DNA of 64,000 nt, from positions 22,773 to 86,772 of the forward strand of contig CM074820.1 of assembly GCA_037447605.1 (NCBI GenBank), in the 5' to 3' direction. Both the position numbers and the translations under genes were made by a program. Shown here piece by piece: positions 1 through 11,781 of this stretch. A model generated the notes under the pieces. That model did no database searches. It worked only from the letters and a program-made list of their open reading frames with translations, and was not told the DNA's origin. Each line of letters starts with the position of its first letter. The first letter of the stretch is position 1. This DNA is from Zygnema circumcarinatum. Its lineage: Eukaryota; Streptophyta; Zygnematophyceae; Zygnematales; Zygnemataceae.

Positions 1-1039
1 AGCACTGTTGGCTGAGTACTCGACCACTGTGGAGGAAGACAGGAGACTGCTCGGTGAGCAATTCTTACAAAGAGTGGGGAAGAGATAAAGGATACCAACT
101 TCTTTCTGGCCTGGCCAGACCACCTTCCTTAACAGTGCTGGTAAAGTTCAATTATGATAGAAATTGTCTGTTATAGGTCCTATGTCCATGTCCATGTTCA
201 TCGCATGCGACACGCCTGCGTAAATAGTCGATGGTTTCTATGCATATATCGAGAAGTGAAGATTCACCATAAATCCACCTCTCATGCCCAGAGGGAGCTT
301 CACAGCCCTTGTTGTTATATCGTAATGGCAAGAGAGAGAGAGAGAGGGAGACAGAGAGAGAGAGAGAGAGAGTATTCATGACGACTGAAAGCTGGTGTTT
401 CCTATCTGTTGTTTCTTTGCTGCAGAGGCTGGAAGCAGAGGCAAGTCAGAGCGCTGGAAGGTCATCATGAAGTGAGTGATTGCCTTTTACCGAACCCGTT
501 TGCACTCAATTCTAGTGTTGAATGTCGTTAGCTCATGGTAGCTCAGCCAGACTGTGGCTTCGAATCCATTGAGGGCACCTTGTCCTTGTGGAGCATAGAT
601 GGGCATATGCCAATCCGAGATGCAACGTGTGAAATTTTGGCCAAAGTGACGGGCCGTAATCGACTCATCCCCTTTTCGTATTTGAGATATCCTGAATGGA
701 CCCCTTGTCTGTTTACAAGGCCATGAAGCCGCGAACTACTTCACTCCATAGCTATTTAGGTGTGCTGAAATCAAGTCATTTGCCCATTCTTTTCATTCCC
801 TCCTAGCCTTCTTCCCTGTAAGTGCGGGCAAGCTCGAGCATGCGGGCTCTGTCACCGTGAGTGATGTGAATGTATGTGCTTGATAGCTGCAGGTGGAGAC
901 AGCAGATTTGCGTGCATCAGGAAAAACTGTTTCTGATTTGTCATTTTCCTCTTTATGCAGATATCGGATCCACCGGAAAGAGTTTCTTCAAACGATTATG
1001 GAGGCTTTGCATGTTTATTCTGAAAGCTTTTGGAATTAA
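1..1039 (+). CDS. SET-domain protein-lysine methyltransferase (LSMT/SETD3-like), C-terminal end only
   Basis: Three exons fit in phase: 1..53 (cut by the window edge), 426..471 and 961..1039, with stop TAA at 1037-1039. Donors are GTGAGC and GTGAGT and both acceptors end in CAG. The joined peptide starts ALLAEYSTTVEEDRRLL and ends in a helical, basic segment (SERWKVIMKYRIHRKEFL). The 'TT-EED-LL' helix followed by a basic helix is what I expect at the start of the Rubisco-LSMT substrate-binding domain that follows the SET domain in plant LSMT and animal SETD3/SETD6. The SET domain itself would lie to the left of the window. The family methylates lysines of proteins such as Rubisco, aldolase or actin; the substrate here cannot be told. 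It converges with the PARP16 gene. Only about 59 residues are visible, so the family call is moderate. Confidence 0.6.
331..373 (+). repeat. (GA)n microsatellite
   Basis: An imperfect GA run with one GGGAGACA interruption. It lies inside the intron between the first two visible exons of the SET-domain gene. Reading frames across it are low-complexity artefacts. Confidence 0.9.
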
Positions 1040-1936
1040 CTTTTTCTTATCCGGAGAGGCGTATATCCCACATTTGGCGCTGCATGTTCATGTAGGGAAA
1101 GGGTGGTCAGCAATGGCTCAATCTGATGTAGTTCTGGCAACCTCCACCTGGCTGCCAGCCTCAAAAAAGTGGATGCTTGTCGATTGGAGTGTGCCTGGAA
1201 CGCATGAGGGTGGGTCGAAAGAGGGAGAGGAGAGGCAAGCAGAGGGAGATCGTTGCTTCAAGGCATATCTGTCCCTGTGCCGACAAATTTACCTTGTTGG
1301 ACCATGATTTTATCACGGCATATCCTTTATGGAGGTTCTGTTTCCTCTGCCATCATACCGTACCGCGCGGTACAAGTTAGGTTTGAACTGCTTTTTCTGG
1401 GCTGAACAGCCATCAGCCGATTGGTGGCATTGTACTCTCAACTCGCCGTTTTCAACCGTGTGATCTAGAATCCTGAGGGCGAGTATTCCTGGGCCACCTA
1501 TGAGATGTAGGGGCTACGACTTCCACTTTGAAGTCTATGAACGCATGGCTCCAGACATTGCAGATATTTATCAGATAGATTCTTTTCTGGTTCAACTCTA
1601 TCAAGGTACTGGAAACAATACGCGGTAAGTTACATTTAGTAGTCGCTAGGAAACATTCTACGAACAATTTAAATGACTTGGGGAAATTTACTAATAAATT
1701 GGCTTCAGAACTTCTTCTTCCTTAGAGAGGCAGAGTTGGACAAAGTGCCCGGAGTGCTTTCAGGCGCTGCCCTGCATTATGAGGCCGTGCCAGCCGGAAG
1801 CAATGAAACAGACGATGCCTGAAAACAACCTTCTGTGACAGTAATAAGCAGCAGGCAGCTTGCCTCCCCCTATAAACCTAAGTCATTCGCGAGTAGCTGC
1901 TGTGTAGACATATGAACAAGAAGGCGGGGCCTCCCT
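1040..1936. other. Convergent intergenic region, no gene seen
   Basis: This segment lies between the stop of the + strand methyltransferase gene and the stop of the - strand PARP16 gene. I see no exon with splice sites or family similarity. It must hold both 3' UTRs. It includes the short palindrome CCGTACCGCGCGGTAC near 1360, one of several GTACGG-type motifs in the window. Confidence 0.6.
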
Positions 1937-3855
1937 TTACAATTTGAACGAATGAAGAAACGCCGGCAGCCTGCCATGCCTGTAGGTTTCTGAATTCAAG
2001 AACCCTACCGCCAGCAAAAGCGTCGCATAAGCAAATACCAATACTTTACACCAGTCGACCCGCCTCCGAAACTCTTCCCGACTAACAGGTTGCTTGCAGA
2101 GAGGCTGACGAGCCCCTTCCCGCAATGCAGAGCGGGACGGTTCTGTGTACACAAACACGTATCGCACACGTACCAGGTCGCTGTTCCGCACGAGCACATA
2201 CGTTCCCAGATCTGGACACTGCTCATCATCGACCCCTTCCTTTGCCTTAAAAACCCTCTCTAACAAGCTCGAATGAGAGCGAGTCACTCCGTTCGGACAG
2301 TTCGCCACTTCGCAAAGCAGCATGTAACGTGCACGAGCCCCAAAGCTGGAACGCTCCCACCCCTCGCCCGCGGAACAGAAGGTAATGGCTACAGCAGGAT
2401 CCGTTGACAAGTAGATGCCTTCCCCAAAAATAGCGCCATTTCGCTGCAATCGAGTGCCACTCATGTTGAGCAAACCTGCACATAATGTTCCGCCTGTCCT
2501 GTCAATAACTAGAACCACCTTTATCCTTCGTTCAAAGGAATCCAGGCACAAAACAACTTCCGCAGCCTTGCAGATCACTCCGCAAATTCAATTACAAACA
2601 ATGGCACAAATTGCAGCGAGGGAAAGCAAAGGTGATTGCCTTACGAGACTGCTAAAACTCCAAGATGAGGGCAAATAAAAAAAATAGATTTTTCATCCTT
2701 GCAACTAGAGTGAGACCGGACACCGCAGGATCTGCTTTTGAGTAGCTACAACTCTGTTTGAACGAAAGCGCAACCCACCACAGCGTAGGATACAATGGAT
2801 GTTTTCTGCTGCCGTCCCATGGAAGGCCATAAAACTACCGCCCTTCACCTTGGCTGTTTCAAAAGCCTCTTGTCGGCGGTCCAGGCAATTTTCATACACC
2901 TGACAGGTACTACAAGCGGAAAATCAGGCTTCTCCATCGACTAGAAAGGACACTCAGCATCCTTTCCTCGTAGTTAGAAGCGCGTTCCAGAGTGGTAGCA
3001 AACAGGAAACTGCTGACCTCCATTACATAGTGCGGGCGCAGCTCTTCCAGCAGCTGTATAGAGGACGAAGAAACGCTCAGGCCACTCCCCGGAATACACC
3101 AAGGCGACTTCTCCTCCGGAAACAGGGCGGCGAGCTCCCGCGGGTCCAGGACCAGGCGCACGCGGCATCGGAAGCTCAACAGCCATTGTAGCAGCCGAAG
3201 TGCGCGCAGCGGCATGTCGGACAGCGGGCTGCGCCCCTCCGAGAGCGCGCTCGAGCCGCCGCCCTGACGCGGAGCCCCCCCCCCCACTATCGCAGCCATA
3301 GCGGGGATGTGCGCGACAGCATCCTCCGCCGCGGAGAAGTCCTTGTCGGGAAGCTCCCCGCCGCTGTTGAACAGCGTCAGCGGGAACGGAGCACACACTG
3401 CCGCTCAGGACATGCCCTAACTCGATAAAGTTACATCAAAGACGGCCTTGGTGTGCTTAAGGAAAAGAAGAAGGACCGACAGCAGGCAGCCGAGGCCTCT
3501 TCAGCGTGAGAGCAAAGCAACGTCTGATGGACAGCAGCGTCTGATCTTGCCACAGCTCTTACACAAATGGTTCGCTTCTCCAATGCCGTGCCACTCAGTC
3601 CGCAGCGCTTTTACGGTTTTGAATGGAAACATCGATGCAGTATTGTTTTCAAGGGCATTGAGAGGCTCCCAGCAGACGCCGGCAGGCAGGCAGGCAGGCG
3701 CGAAAGGCACCTGTCGGGCGGCGATAGCTTCGGAGCGCCTGCACGAAGGACGCGACGAGGAAGTCGGCGCCCTCCGGCGCCGCGCGGCACGCCTCGTAAA
3801 CGCCGCGCTCCACGCTCGGCCGCCCCCGCGCCCCCTCCGCCCCCGCCATGGCCAT
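1937..3855 (-). CDS. PARP16: PARP16-type mono-ADP-ribosyltransferase, C-terminal membrane anchor
   Basis: Four exons join in phase: 3855..3711, 3397..3018, 2899..2779 and 2475..1937, giving 394 residues. The product resembles PARP16/ARTD15, a tail-anchored ER and nuclear-envelope enzyme that transfers single ADP-ribose units in stress signalling. The N-terminal helical part (ASFVQALRSYRR, then PFPLTLF) matches the PARP16 helical domain. The catalytic domain shows the H-Y-Y triad: His202 in AFHGT, Tyr237 in FGEGIYLSTD and Tyr321 in VRVRYVFVY. A Tyr in place of the polymerase Glu is known for PARP16 and predicts mono-ADP-ribosylation. A hydrophobic segment at about residues 360-375 near the C-terminus is the expected tail anchor. 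Start chosen at the ATG at 3855 (MAMAGAEG). It diverges from the RING-CH gene at 4120. At about 394 residues it is longer than the roughly 320 of animal PARP16, through a longer N-terminus and loops. Confidence 0.92.
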
Positions 3856-4119
3856 GGCCACGCCCGCCCTCGCCCTCGTCCTCGTCCTCGCCCCCTTGCT
3901 CTCTATGCGGAATTGCGGAGGGACGAGGGAGCGCAGAGGGACCAGAAAGGGACCAGAAAGGGACAAGAAAGGGACCGACCGACCGACCGCGAATACGACG
4001 CGGAAACCGCTTACTGCCGTATGGCCCTACGGGCGTAGGCGGTACGGCCATAGGGGGTACGGCCGGTGTAGGCCGGCTTGTGCCGGAGTACGGTACCGCG
4101 CAGAGGCGGAGGAAAGAGG
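3856..4119. promoter_or_regulatory. Putative bidirectional promoter PARP16 / RING-CH
   Basis: Only 264 bp separate the two divergent start codons. The segment holds GGGACC-type direct repeats (about 3930-3975) and several GTACGG/CCGTAC copies between 4010 and 4095, including GGTACGGCC twice and GAGTACGGTACCGC. No TATA box is obvious. Shared regulation of the two genes is inferred from the arrangement only. Confidence 0.55.
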
Positions 4120-5920
4120 ATGGAGAGAGGAGCCATGGCGGCCGGCAGCCCGCCGTGCGACCTCGTCGGAGCAGCGCCTTCGCAGACCGCAGGCCGTCCG
4201 TGCACAGAGCTACCCGAGAAACGCTGCTTCTTTGATCGCACACCCGTTTGCCGAATTTGTCTCAGCTCCGATGTGGATCCTCAGGGCGCAGCCGCTCTCC
4301 GCGCTCTTGGAATCTGCACGCCAGAGCCGCACCCACGGCCTCCCTTCTCTGACGCCAATGAGGCTGCTGCCACGTTTTCAGAGGGCCCAAAATCTGAAAA
4401 TTCCGCAAAGGGAGGGAGGGATTTGGAACAAGGGAAAGATCTCTTAGTTAGCGGTTCAGAAAATAGAGGGTCGCTATTAGAATTAGGTTGTGCTTGTAGA
4501 TCAGAAATTTCCATTGCTCATTACGCTTGCGCTTTAAGGTGGTTTGTGGTGCGTGGCGAAGCCAAGTGCGAGGTGTGTGGCCAGGTCGCACAGAATGTAC
4601 GGCCGGATGACGTGGCCACTGTGTTGGCCGGCTTAGAGCAGCGGCAGTGGGAGGCTTCCGGGCTGTCAAGTAGAGGAGAGGAGGAGTTCGGGCTGGGGCT
4701 GGACGAGGAGGGAGAGAGAGGCCCGCGGGGAGTTGGGGACGAGATGCACCAGAACATAGTGGCCGGGAATACGCTTAGAGGGAGACAGGGAGGGGAGGAC
4801 CCCTCTGTTACCGAAACGACGGAGGCTGGATTGGAGAGAGAACAGGGGATAGTTGGGAGGTTGGGGGAGATGACTGTTGTTAATGAGGATGGTTCGAGGG
4901 TGCGGTGGGAGACTCCGGAAAATTTACCTTCTACCAATCGACGAATGGCCCTCGCTATGGCGGAGCATAAAGCATTGTTAGACGCTATTGCATGGTTTGA
5001 TTTGCAGAGGGGAGGTGATAGTTTCGAGGATTTGGGAGAGTCGCTATTTGGTACATCGCGGTCCTCTGGACAGGATCAACACTGCTGCACACCGGGGATG
5101 CGCAAGTTTTTGGATTCATGCGCCACAATCCTATCCATGGCGCTGATCACTTTCGGATTTGCACGCCTAATTAAGATGCTACTGGGGGATGTGAGTTTTC
5201 CTATCTCGGCTTCCTTTGGATGTGGGGCAAGATGGAGAGGATTTAGGGATTATGAGAAATTTTCTCTCTAATTGAAGACTGCGGACTAGAGCTATGGGCT
5301 GAGGGGCCCCACTTTTTTGGCTTGCTTAGCACAAGCTAGATGTTTGACCCCAGGTAATGACCACTTTAAATTTGCACATAAAATAGTGACTCTGGAGGTA
5401 CAGGAAGGTCGTGATTTGCTTGACGCGGAGCTGGTTTTTTTAGACACAAAACTATCGAACTGCATTCCGCTGAGCTTGATGTCTCAGAAATAGTTCTGCT
5501 TATCAAGTTAGTGTAGTTCTTTGTATAATCTTTGCTTGAACATTGTTGTGGTGCTTTATTGCTGGCAGAAACTCTCACGAGCAGGGGTGGATTTTGTCAT
5601 TGGCGGCGCTCTAGCCATACTCGTTGTCGCATGGTTCAGACTCGTGAGTTCTCTCTTCATGAATATATATATGGGTCTCCTTTTGGAATACCCTTGAGAT
5701 TTAGATGGTTTTTGAGAATTAACCTGATATTGATTGCCTGAATCAGGGCTTTGTGCCAAGTGAATCTACTCTGAAATCAGAGGCTTGTTACCGCTACACT
5801 CTCGCTTTTCACAACTGTGACGCTGCTTGTGAATGCGGTTGTCCTTTGCTAGAGCAGGAGCACGAGGCAAAAGGGCTTTTGCCTCACGCCCTCCTTCGAC
5901 TCCTGGGTTTGTCAAACTGA
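4120..5920 (+). CDS. Membrane-anchored RING-CH (RINGv) protein, probable E3 ubiquitin ligase
   Basis: Three exons join in phase: 4120..5190, 5569..5643 and 5747..5920, for 439 residues. Ligands of a C4HC3 RING-CH finger are visible: Cys44-x2-Cys47, Cys124-x-Cys126, seven residues to His134, x2, Cys137, then Cys150-x2-Cys153. The C-x-C-x7-H-x2-C spacing is diagnostic of the MARCH/RINGv class. Unusually, about 76 residues separate the first and second Cys pairs; family members normally have far fewer. The middle is acidic and Gly-rich. Two hydrophobic segments near the C-terminus (end of exon 1 and exon 2, GGALAILVVAWF) look like a membrane hairpin. The last exon is Cys-rich (CDAACECGCP). The likely role is ubiquitylation of membrane proteins; the substrate is unknown. 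The ATG at 4120 is the first in frame; a second lies five codons on. Confidence 0.85.
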
Positions 5921-7220
5921 AAGTCTGCATTGCTTTCGGGCTCTCTGGTGACGAAGCAGGTGGTGCTCCCGCGGATGCTCAAGTTCTGTCGAACCATCTG
6001 ACGACAACACGGGACTGCACCTGCTGCCCATTCTATATTTCCATTCCTTGCTGGGAATCTTAAGCCCACTTGCTTCACGAGCAGTCCTCGGTTATCCCCC
6101 TGGACGAGGGCAGGGGACATGCGCAGGGTCGCATCTTCGCGCCCTGTTAACAGCCAAAGGAAATTCTTGAATGAAAGGCAGACAACAAGACAAGACAAAC
6201 CGCACGCGAGTCCTCTTTTTGGTATTCTTCCACGTGCCGTTCCCTGGCTTAGTTGTGTTTCTCATGATTTGCAACCGGGAAGTCTGCCTGCAGTGTGTTC
6301 GCATGGTCGTTTTGGGTGCTCTCTTCATCTGCAAGCTTTGTCTTGGTTCTGTCCACTCATAGCCCGAGGCTTTCATTGCAGAGCAAAGAGCAATATCCAT
6401 GCCGTTCCTGATGCGGTACTAGTCCTTCTTCATACGTTTGGCTGGACCCTTGAAGAGATTGTTTCCGTGGCATTCAAGCTGTAAAACTCGGGCGTAGGTG
6501 AGAACATAGATCCGCCCAAAAGTTGTGGGGGACTAGGTCGGACCCACATAGCAGCTTTATGGGGGCTTCCGAGTGGAGAATATGCACTAGTTTTGAAATC
6601 ATCAATCATATGGTGCTATTGTTACTTCCTAGCGATACAGACGGTGAGCACACATATCAATAGGATAAATGTGAACTTGAACTTAGAGCTCTTCCTCTTT
6701 GACAAGTCGTCTGCCTAGTTTCAACAGGATTGCAGGCTTTGAGAACCTAAATTCTGTTACAGGGACCATGTAGCTATTGATATGAGCAGATGTGAGCTGG
6801 TTGATTATCTGTAGCCACAAGCCTTTGCATAGAAAGAGCAAGAATCATTGTGCGTGCAGTGACAGTTACGACTAAGTAGCAAACGCGGTTTTGAAACATA
6901 CTGGTTTCGAATGTTAAGTGCATCGCAGCAGTGGTGCTCCGACATGGCACAGCTCATCTGCTTCTCTTCAACTGCTACAGCAGGTTTACCTTTTTGGACT
7001 TAGAAGCTCTGTCTCTGTACAGCTTCGAGGGTTTTGTAGGTTTGAACCAAGCAGCGTTCGACCGTGTGGAATGCCGCCGCCTTTTCGCCTTCAGCGCTTG
7101 CACTGTGGACCTGTTGGGCTCGCAAGCGTTTTAAAACTGCTGCGCGTGGTCGTGACACGAGGCACAGACCTGTCCTTGCCGAGCAGCGCTGGCAGGAAAG
7201 AGAGGAGGAGAGCGAGCCGA
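5921..7220. other. Intergenic region, no gene seen
   Basis: Between the RING-CH stop and the hexamer array. It has ordinary base composition, and reading frames up to about 120 residues show no family similarity or splice-site support. It must carry the RING-CH 3' UTR and distal upstream sequence of the MLF gene. Confidence 0.5.
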
Positions 7221-8608
7221 CCAATGCCAATGCCAATGCCAATGCCAATGCCAATGCCAATGCCAATGCCAATGCCAATGCCAATGCCAATGCCAATGCC
7301 AATGCCAATGCCAATGCCAATGCCAATGCCAATGCCAATGCCAATGCCAATGCCAATGCCAATGCCAATGCCAATGCCAATGTGCCAATGCCAATGCCAA
7401 TGCCAATGCCAATGCCAATGCCAATGCCAATGCCAATGCCAATGCCAATGCTAATGCCAATGCCAATGCCAATGCCAATGCCACCAATGCCAATGCCACG
7501 CCAATGCCAATGCTAATGCCAATGCTAATGCCAATGCCACGCCACGCCAATGCCAATGCCAATGCCAATGCCACTGCCAATGCCTATGCCAATGCCAATG
7601 CCAATGCCAATGCCAATGCCAATGCCAATGCCTGCCAATGCCAATGCCACTGCCAATGCCAATGCCAATGCCAATGCCACTGCCACTGTCAATGCCAATG
7701 CCACTGCCACTGCCAATGCCAATGCCAATGCCACGCCAATGCCAATGCCATGCCAATGCCAATGCCACAATGCCAATGCCAATGCCAATGCCACGCCAAT
7801 GCCACCGCCAATGCCAATGCCAATGCCAATGCCAATGCCAATGCCAATGCCAATGCCAATGCCAATGCCAATGCCAATGCCAATGTTAATGCCAATGCCA
7901 ATGCCAATGCCAATGCCAATGTGCCAATGCCAATGCTAATGCCAATGCTAATGCCAATGCCAATGCCAATGCCAATGCTAATGCCAATGCTAATGCTAAT
8001 GCCACGTTAATGTTAATGTTAATGCCAATGCTAATGCCACGCCAATGCTAATGCTAATGCCACGCCAATGCCAATGCTAATGCTAATGCCAATGCTAATG
8101 CTAATGCCACGCCAATGCCAATGCCAATGCCACGTTAATGCCAATGCTAATGCTAATGCCAATGCCAATGCCACGTTAATGTTAATGCCACGTTAATGTT
8201 AATGCCAATGCTAATGCTAATGCTAATGCTAATGCTAATGCCAATGCCAATGCTAATGCCAATGCTAATGCTAATGCTAATGCCAATGCTAATGCCAATG
8301 CCAATGCCAATGCTAATGCTAATGCCACGTTAATGCTAATGCCACGCCAATGCTAATGCCAATGCCAATGCCAATGCCAATGCTAATGCCAATGCCAATG
8401 CCAATGCTAATGCTAATGCCAATGCCAATGCTAATGCCAATGCCACGTTAATGCCAATGCCAATGCCAATGCCAATGCCAATGCCAATGCCAATGCCAAT
8501 GCCAATGCCAATGCCAATGCCAATGCCAATGCCAATGCCAATGCCAATGCCAATGCCAATGCCAATGCCAATGCCAATGCCAATGCCAATGCCAATGCCA
8601 ATGCCAAC
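7221..8608 (+). repeat. CCAATG hexanucleotide satellite array (about 1.39 kb)
   Basis: The array is about 230 units of CCAATG with variants CTAATG, TTAATG, CCACTG, CCACGC and a few phase slips. The left block (to about 7450) and right block (about 8450-8600) are nearly pure; the interior is degenerate. Because the unit is six bases, every frame is open and encodes a dipeptide polymer (MPMP, NANA or CQCQ on +; ALAL, GIGI or HWHW on -). These frames should not be annotated as proteins. Each perfect unit contains the CCAAT pentamer. The array ends 188 bp before the MLF start codon. Confidence 0.97.
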
Positions 8609-8796
8609 GCCGATGGTGATGATGTCATTCTCCTCCGTACGGCAGCGCAGAGGGCCGCCCCCCAGCGAGCGAGCGCGCTCACGGCGGCCGCGATCGCGCG
8701 ATTGGCTGCGACGGGTCATGAGGCCATGGAGCCATATATGATGCGGCCATCTCCCTCGCGACGACCTCGAGTTGAGGAGGAGCCAGAGGCAGTGCG

Positions 8797-10925
8797 ATGG
8801 CGAGGCGCTCTCATGGGGGGGGCCGCCCTCGGCAGGGGATGGCGCCGCCCTTCCCATCCTTTGGCTTCCAAAGCGAAGCCATGGCGGACTTCTTTTCCAA
8901 CAGCCCCTTTGCGAACGACCCCTTCTTTTCGGACCCCTTCCCTGACTTCTTCGGACGCCGGCCTGCAGGAAGCATGTTCGGAATGTCTGCAAGCCTTTTT
9001 GGCGATGACGTTTTTGGTCGTCGTCCGTTTCCACAGCTGGAGCACCAGCATCCTCGTCAATTCAATCAGGTGTTAAAATAACACCTGTAATATACCTTAA
9101 TTGTGCGAACTATTTTTCGTCTTATTTACTAACTGCCCGGGGTTATTCTGGAACAATTTAGGTCGCAATTATCAGAAGTCCGGTTGATTTTGAAAATTCT
9201 ATCTTCATACGCATTGCGGCGTTGTGCGCGTACTGAATCTATTACTGGCAGTACCGAATATTTTTTCCCACTTGAAACGTGAACGCGGCAGTTCTTTTGT
9301 AGTGTTCGTTGTGCTGGCTGACGTACTTCCTTTACCTGTCCAATTTGTGTCATGGCAGTTGCTTGATTGTCCTTTGAAGGAAATTTAATGTTTTCTTGTT
9401 TCATTCAGGCTTCGCGCAGCAGGCCTGTCATAGTTGAAGTTGAAACTGACTCTCCTGAAGAACGCGATGGGAGGCGGCAAACTTTTGACAAGGAGCCAGT
9501 AGTAGAGCATCCGGATGAGGAAGGTAGGGTTGCCCGTCCAACACCAGCAGGTCGTGCTGCTTTTAAAGGACGCGCCCGGACTGACCGGTGCCTGTCTGTT
9601 GGCAGGAGAGCAAGCCAGTCCAAGCGGAGGCGAGCGACATCACCAGACTTATGAACGGCACATTGACAACTTTCCCGCAGATTATGGCGGCCTTGTAAAC
9701 AGCAGCAGGGGAGGAGTGCAGAGCTTTAGTTTCCAGAGCACGAGTGTGACGGTTTCAGGGATTGGGGGCGTGAAGACATACTCAGGAAGCGGCTTCCGGC
9801 TGCAGGGACCCGACGGGGTAAAGTCGAAATAGCTATTTTCAACTCGTCATATTGACCATTTCAATTCCCTTGCTTTGCAACTATGAAACTGTGAAATGAA
9901 CTGGGAATATTGTGAATGACGTCTTCTTCGTCTGCTTCTCTAAAGCCCTACAAGTGTAAAGTAAAATTTGACAATATCTCTTTTCAACAAATTCATTTGC
10001 TTGCGGATGTCATGCCGTGGTATATTCCTCTTGGTTTCGCAGATCAAGGACGAACAGTGGCAAGAGGAAGATTCATCTGGAAGGAAGGAAATGAGTATTT
10101 CTCGAGCAATTGGAAGTAAGGTATTGTTAGGTCTTGCATAGATTTAGAATTGTGGCGGAAGCTCTGGTCTAGGAGGTTTTGAGCCGTGCAGAACTTCCAG
10201 TATTTATTTGGCAGGATGTAGCTGCTTTACCTGCTTCCAACAAAGATTTTATGATCTTGCTTCTCTTCCTTAAATAAGCCGACGGATCCTTAAACTTACA
10301 GACCAGTTTCAAAGGCGTAAGAAATTTTGAGTACGGCAACCATATCATGCCATATCATGTTGCAGGGTCGGTCGCTTTCACGCACACGTACAAGTGACGG
10401 CATCGACCATAGCGTGGAGCGTTTACATAATCTCCAACCCGGTACTGTACCCTCCTTTGGGCACAGGAAAGCCAAGTGCACCCGTTCTTGGAGCTGCAAA
10501 TGTGCGAGGTGACGCGGTGGGCAATTGTGTGATCTGTGCCTTCACTGTTGTAATTGCAGAAGACGCAGAAAATTTTGACAAGATGTGGCAGGCTCGGGCA
10601 CGGGATTCTTTTGGGAATTTGCGAAGTCAGGGATTGAACCAAAATGGAGGTGGGCTCATCTTGACTTCCATAGTAAATTCGTGTGCAGGGTCTTAGACGA
10701 ATAGTGAGTTTGTAATCGCCGGAACTCTTCCATGCCATTGCTTTTTTTCTGGCTGTGTTTTGTGCGTTCCGACTTGAAGCTTAGCAAGTGTGGAGCCTCT
10801 GAACGCTGAGGGTGAACAGCCGAGGCGGGCGTGCAGGAGCTGGACGCACCCGGCCAGCCCTTCCCCCAGAAGCAGGTGGGGGTGATGGGCCGCAGCGGCG
10901 GAGACGCATTGATAGGCCTGCGTAG
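8797..10925 (+). CDS. MLF (myeloid leukemia factor) family protein
   Basis: Preferred model, seven exons in phase: 8797..9069, 9409..9523, 9606..9817, 10043..10120, 10366..10441, 10560..10649 and 10837..10925, for 310 residues. If the last intron is retained, translation stops at 10696 instead. The order of motifs matches plant and animal MLF proteins: a Phe/Asp/Pro-rich N-terminus (NSPFANDPFFSDPFPDFF), an acidic RPVIVEVETDSPEE segment, KEPVVEHPDEE, the core FSFQSTSVTVSG, a basic stretch ending SVERLHNLQP, then a FDKMWQARAR helix. The seventh exon adds an Arg-rich tail (PQRRRRIDRP) like the C-terminus of MLF2, which is why I prefer it. MLF proteins act as chaperone-associated and nucleo-cytoplasmic factors linked to stress and transcription; the role in algae is not established. 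The CCAATG array lies directly upstream. Confidence 0.88.
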
Positions 10926-11781
10926 GAATGCAGGAGCCGACGCGGCGGTTCAGTTCCATGAAGTGCCAGTGCTGCTCTCTCTTCGGTCGATACGGCTATA
11001 ATTTCTTTGACCTTGCCATGGCGTTACATGTAGGTGCTTGGTTAGCTGCTTGGTCATCGCAGAGGAGCGGTTGTGAGAGTTTCTGTGGTAGCATTAGTCA
11101 GATCAATTTTCTCCCTTCATTTGCTTTGTTTTTGTGACCCAATGAGTGGAGCTCAGGGAAAAAATAAGAGGCGAACAGTGCAACGTGTCCTGATATTCTC
11201 AATGGTATCTGCTGCACATATATTAGTATGATACCCTTCTCAAATCTAAATACACTGTACGACCGAAATTATAAGGGTGCAAAAAATGCGACTTGCTCGG
11301 GCATAAACTCGGTGGAGGGCGTTGGGACACAAGCACGATCGCAGGAAGGCAGACAAAGGGGTAGGCAGTTATGGCTGTCGCGCATCTTGGATCCCTCCGG
11401 GTGCCAAGGAGTGGCAGATCGGCGAGAATATGGCAACATCAGCCCTGCCTGCACTGAACCTCAGGCGACTCTTGAGGCTCTGAATCCCCTGGAAGACATC
11501 TCTACTAAAACACGGAGGGGGATGAGGTCGGCCGTGCACCACTTACCTTCCGGTGGTGCAAAGAAAGAACCAGAGGTGCCAGGTGAGCCCATCCTTTATC
11601 TGGTTCCAGGTGAGCCCATCCATATAGATAAAGGCTGACAGCTCCAAAAGAAGTGAGGAAATAGAGCAAGGGGCGAGGACAAGAAGCCGCTACTCGAGCG
11701 ATGACAACAAGACCACAAGGTCACTCAGGGCACTCCGAACAATGCCGTTTAGTTCAGCCGCAAACCGACTGCCAGCGACCT
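10926..11781. other. Convergent intergenic region with a short direct repeat
   Basis: This segment lies between the MLF and CtpA stops. No coding exon is seen. A duplicated block containing CCAGGTGAGCCCATCC occurs at about 11579-11595 and again at about 11608-11624. The sequence must hold the two 3' UTRs. Confidence 0.5.

Noticed and set aside
870-1307. 145-residue + strand frame
   Set aside because: The region is explained by the last exon of the methyltransferase gene in another frame (961-1039) and its 3' UTR.
6918-9034. Many long frames ([20 protein letters not shown]) across the hexamer array, some running into flanking sequence
   Set aside because: A 6-bp repeat without stop codons opens every frame. 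There are no domains and no splice support; the array is intergenic.
10397-10696. MLF ending at the TAG at 10694-10696
   Set aside because: The frame is open there, but splicing at 10649/10837 restores an Arg-rich tail like that of MLF proteins. Kept as an alternative form only.
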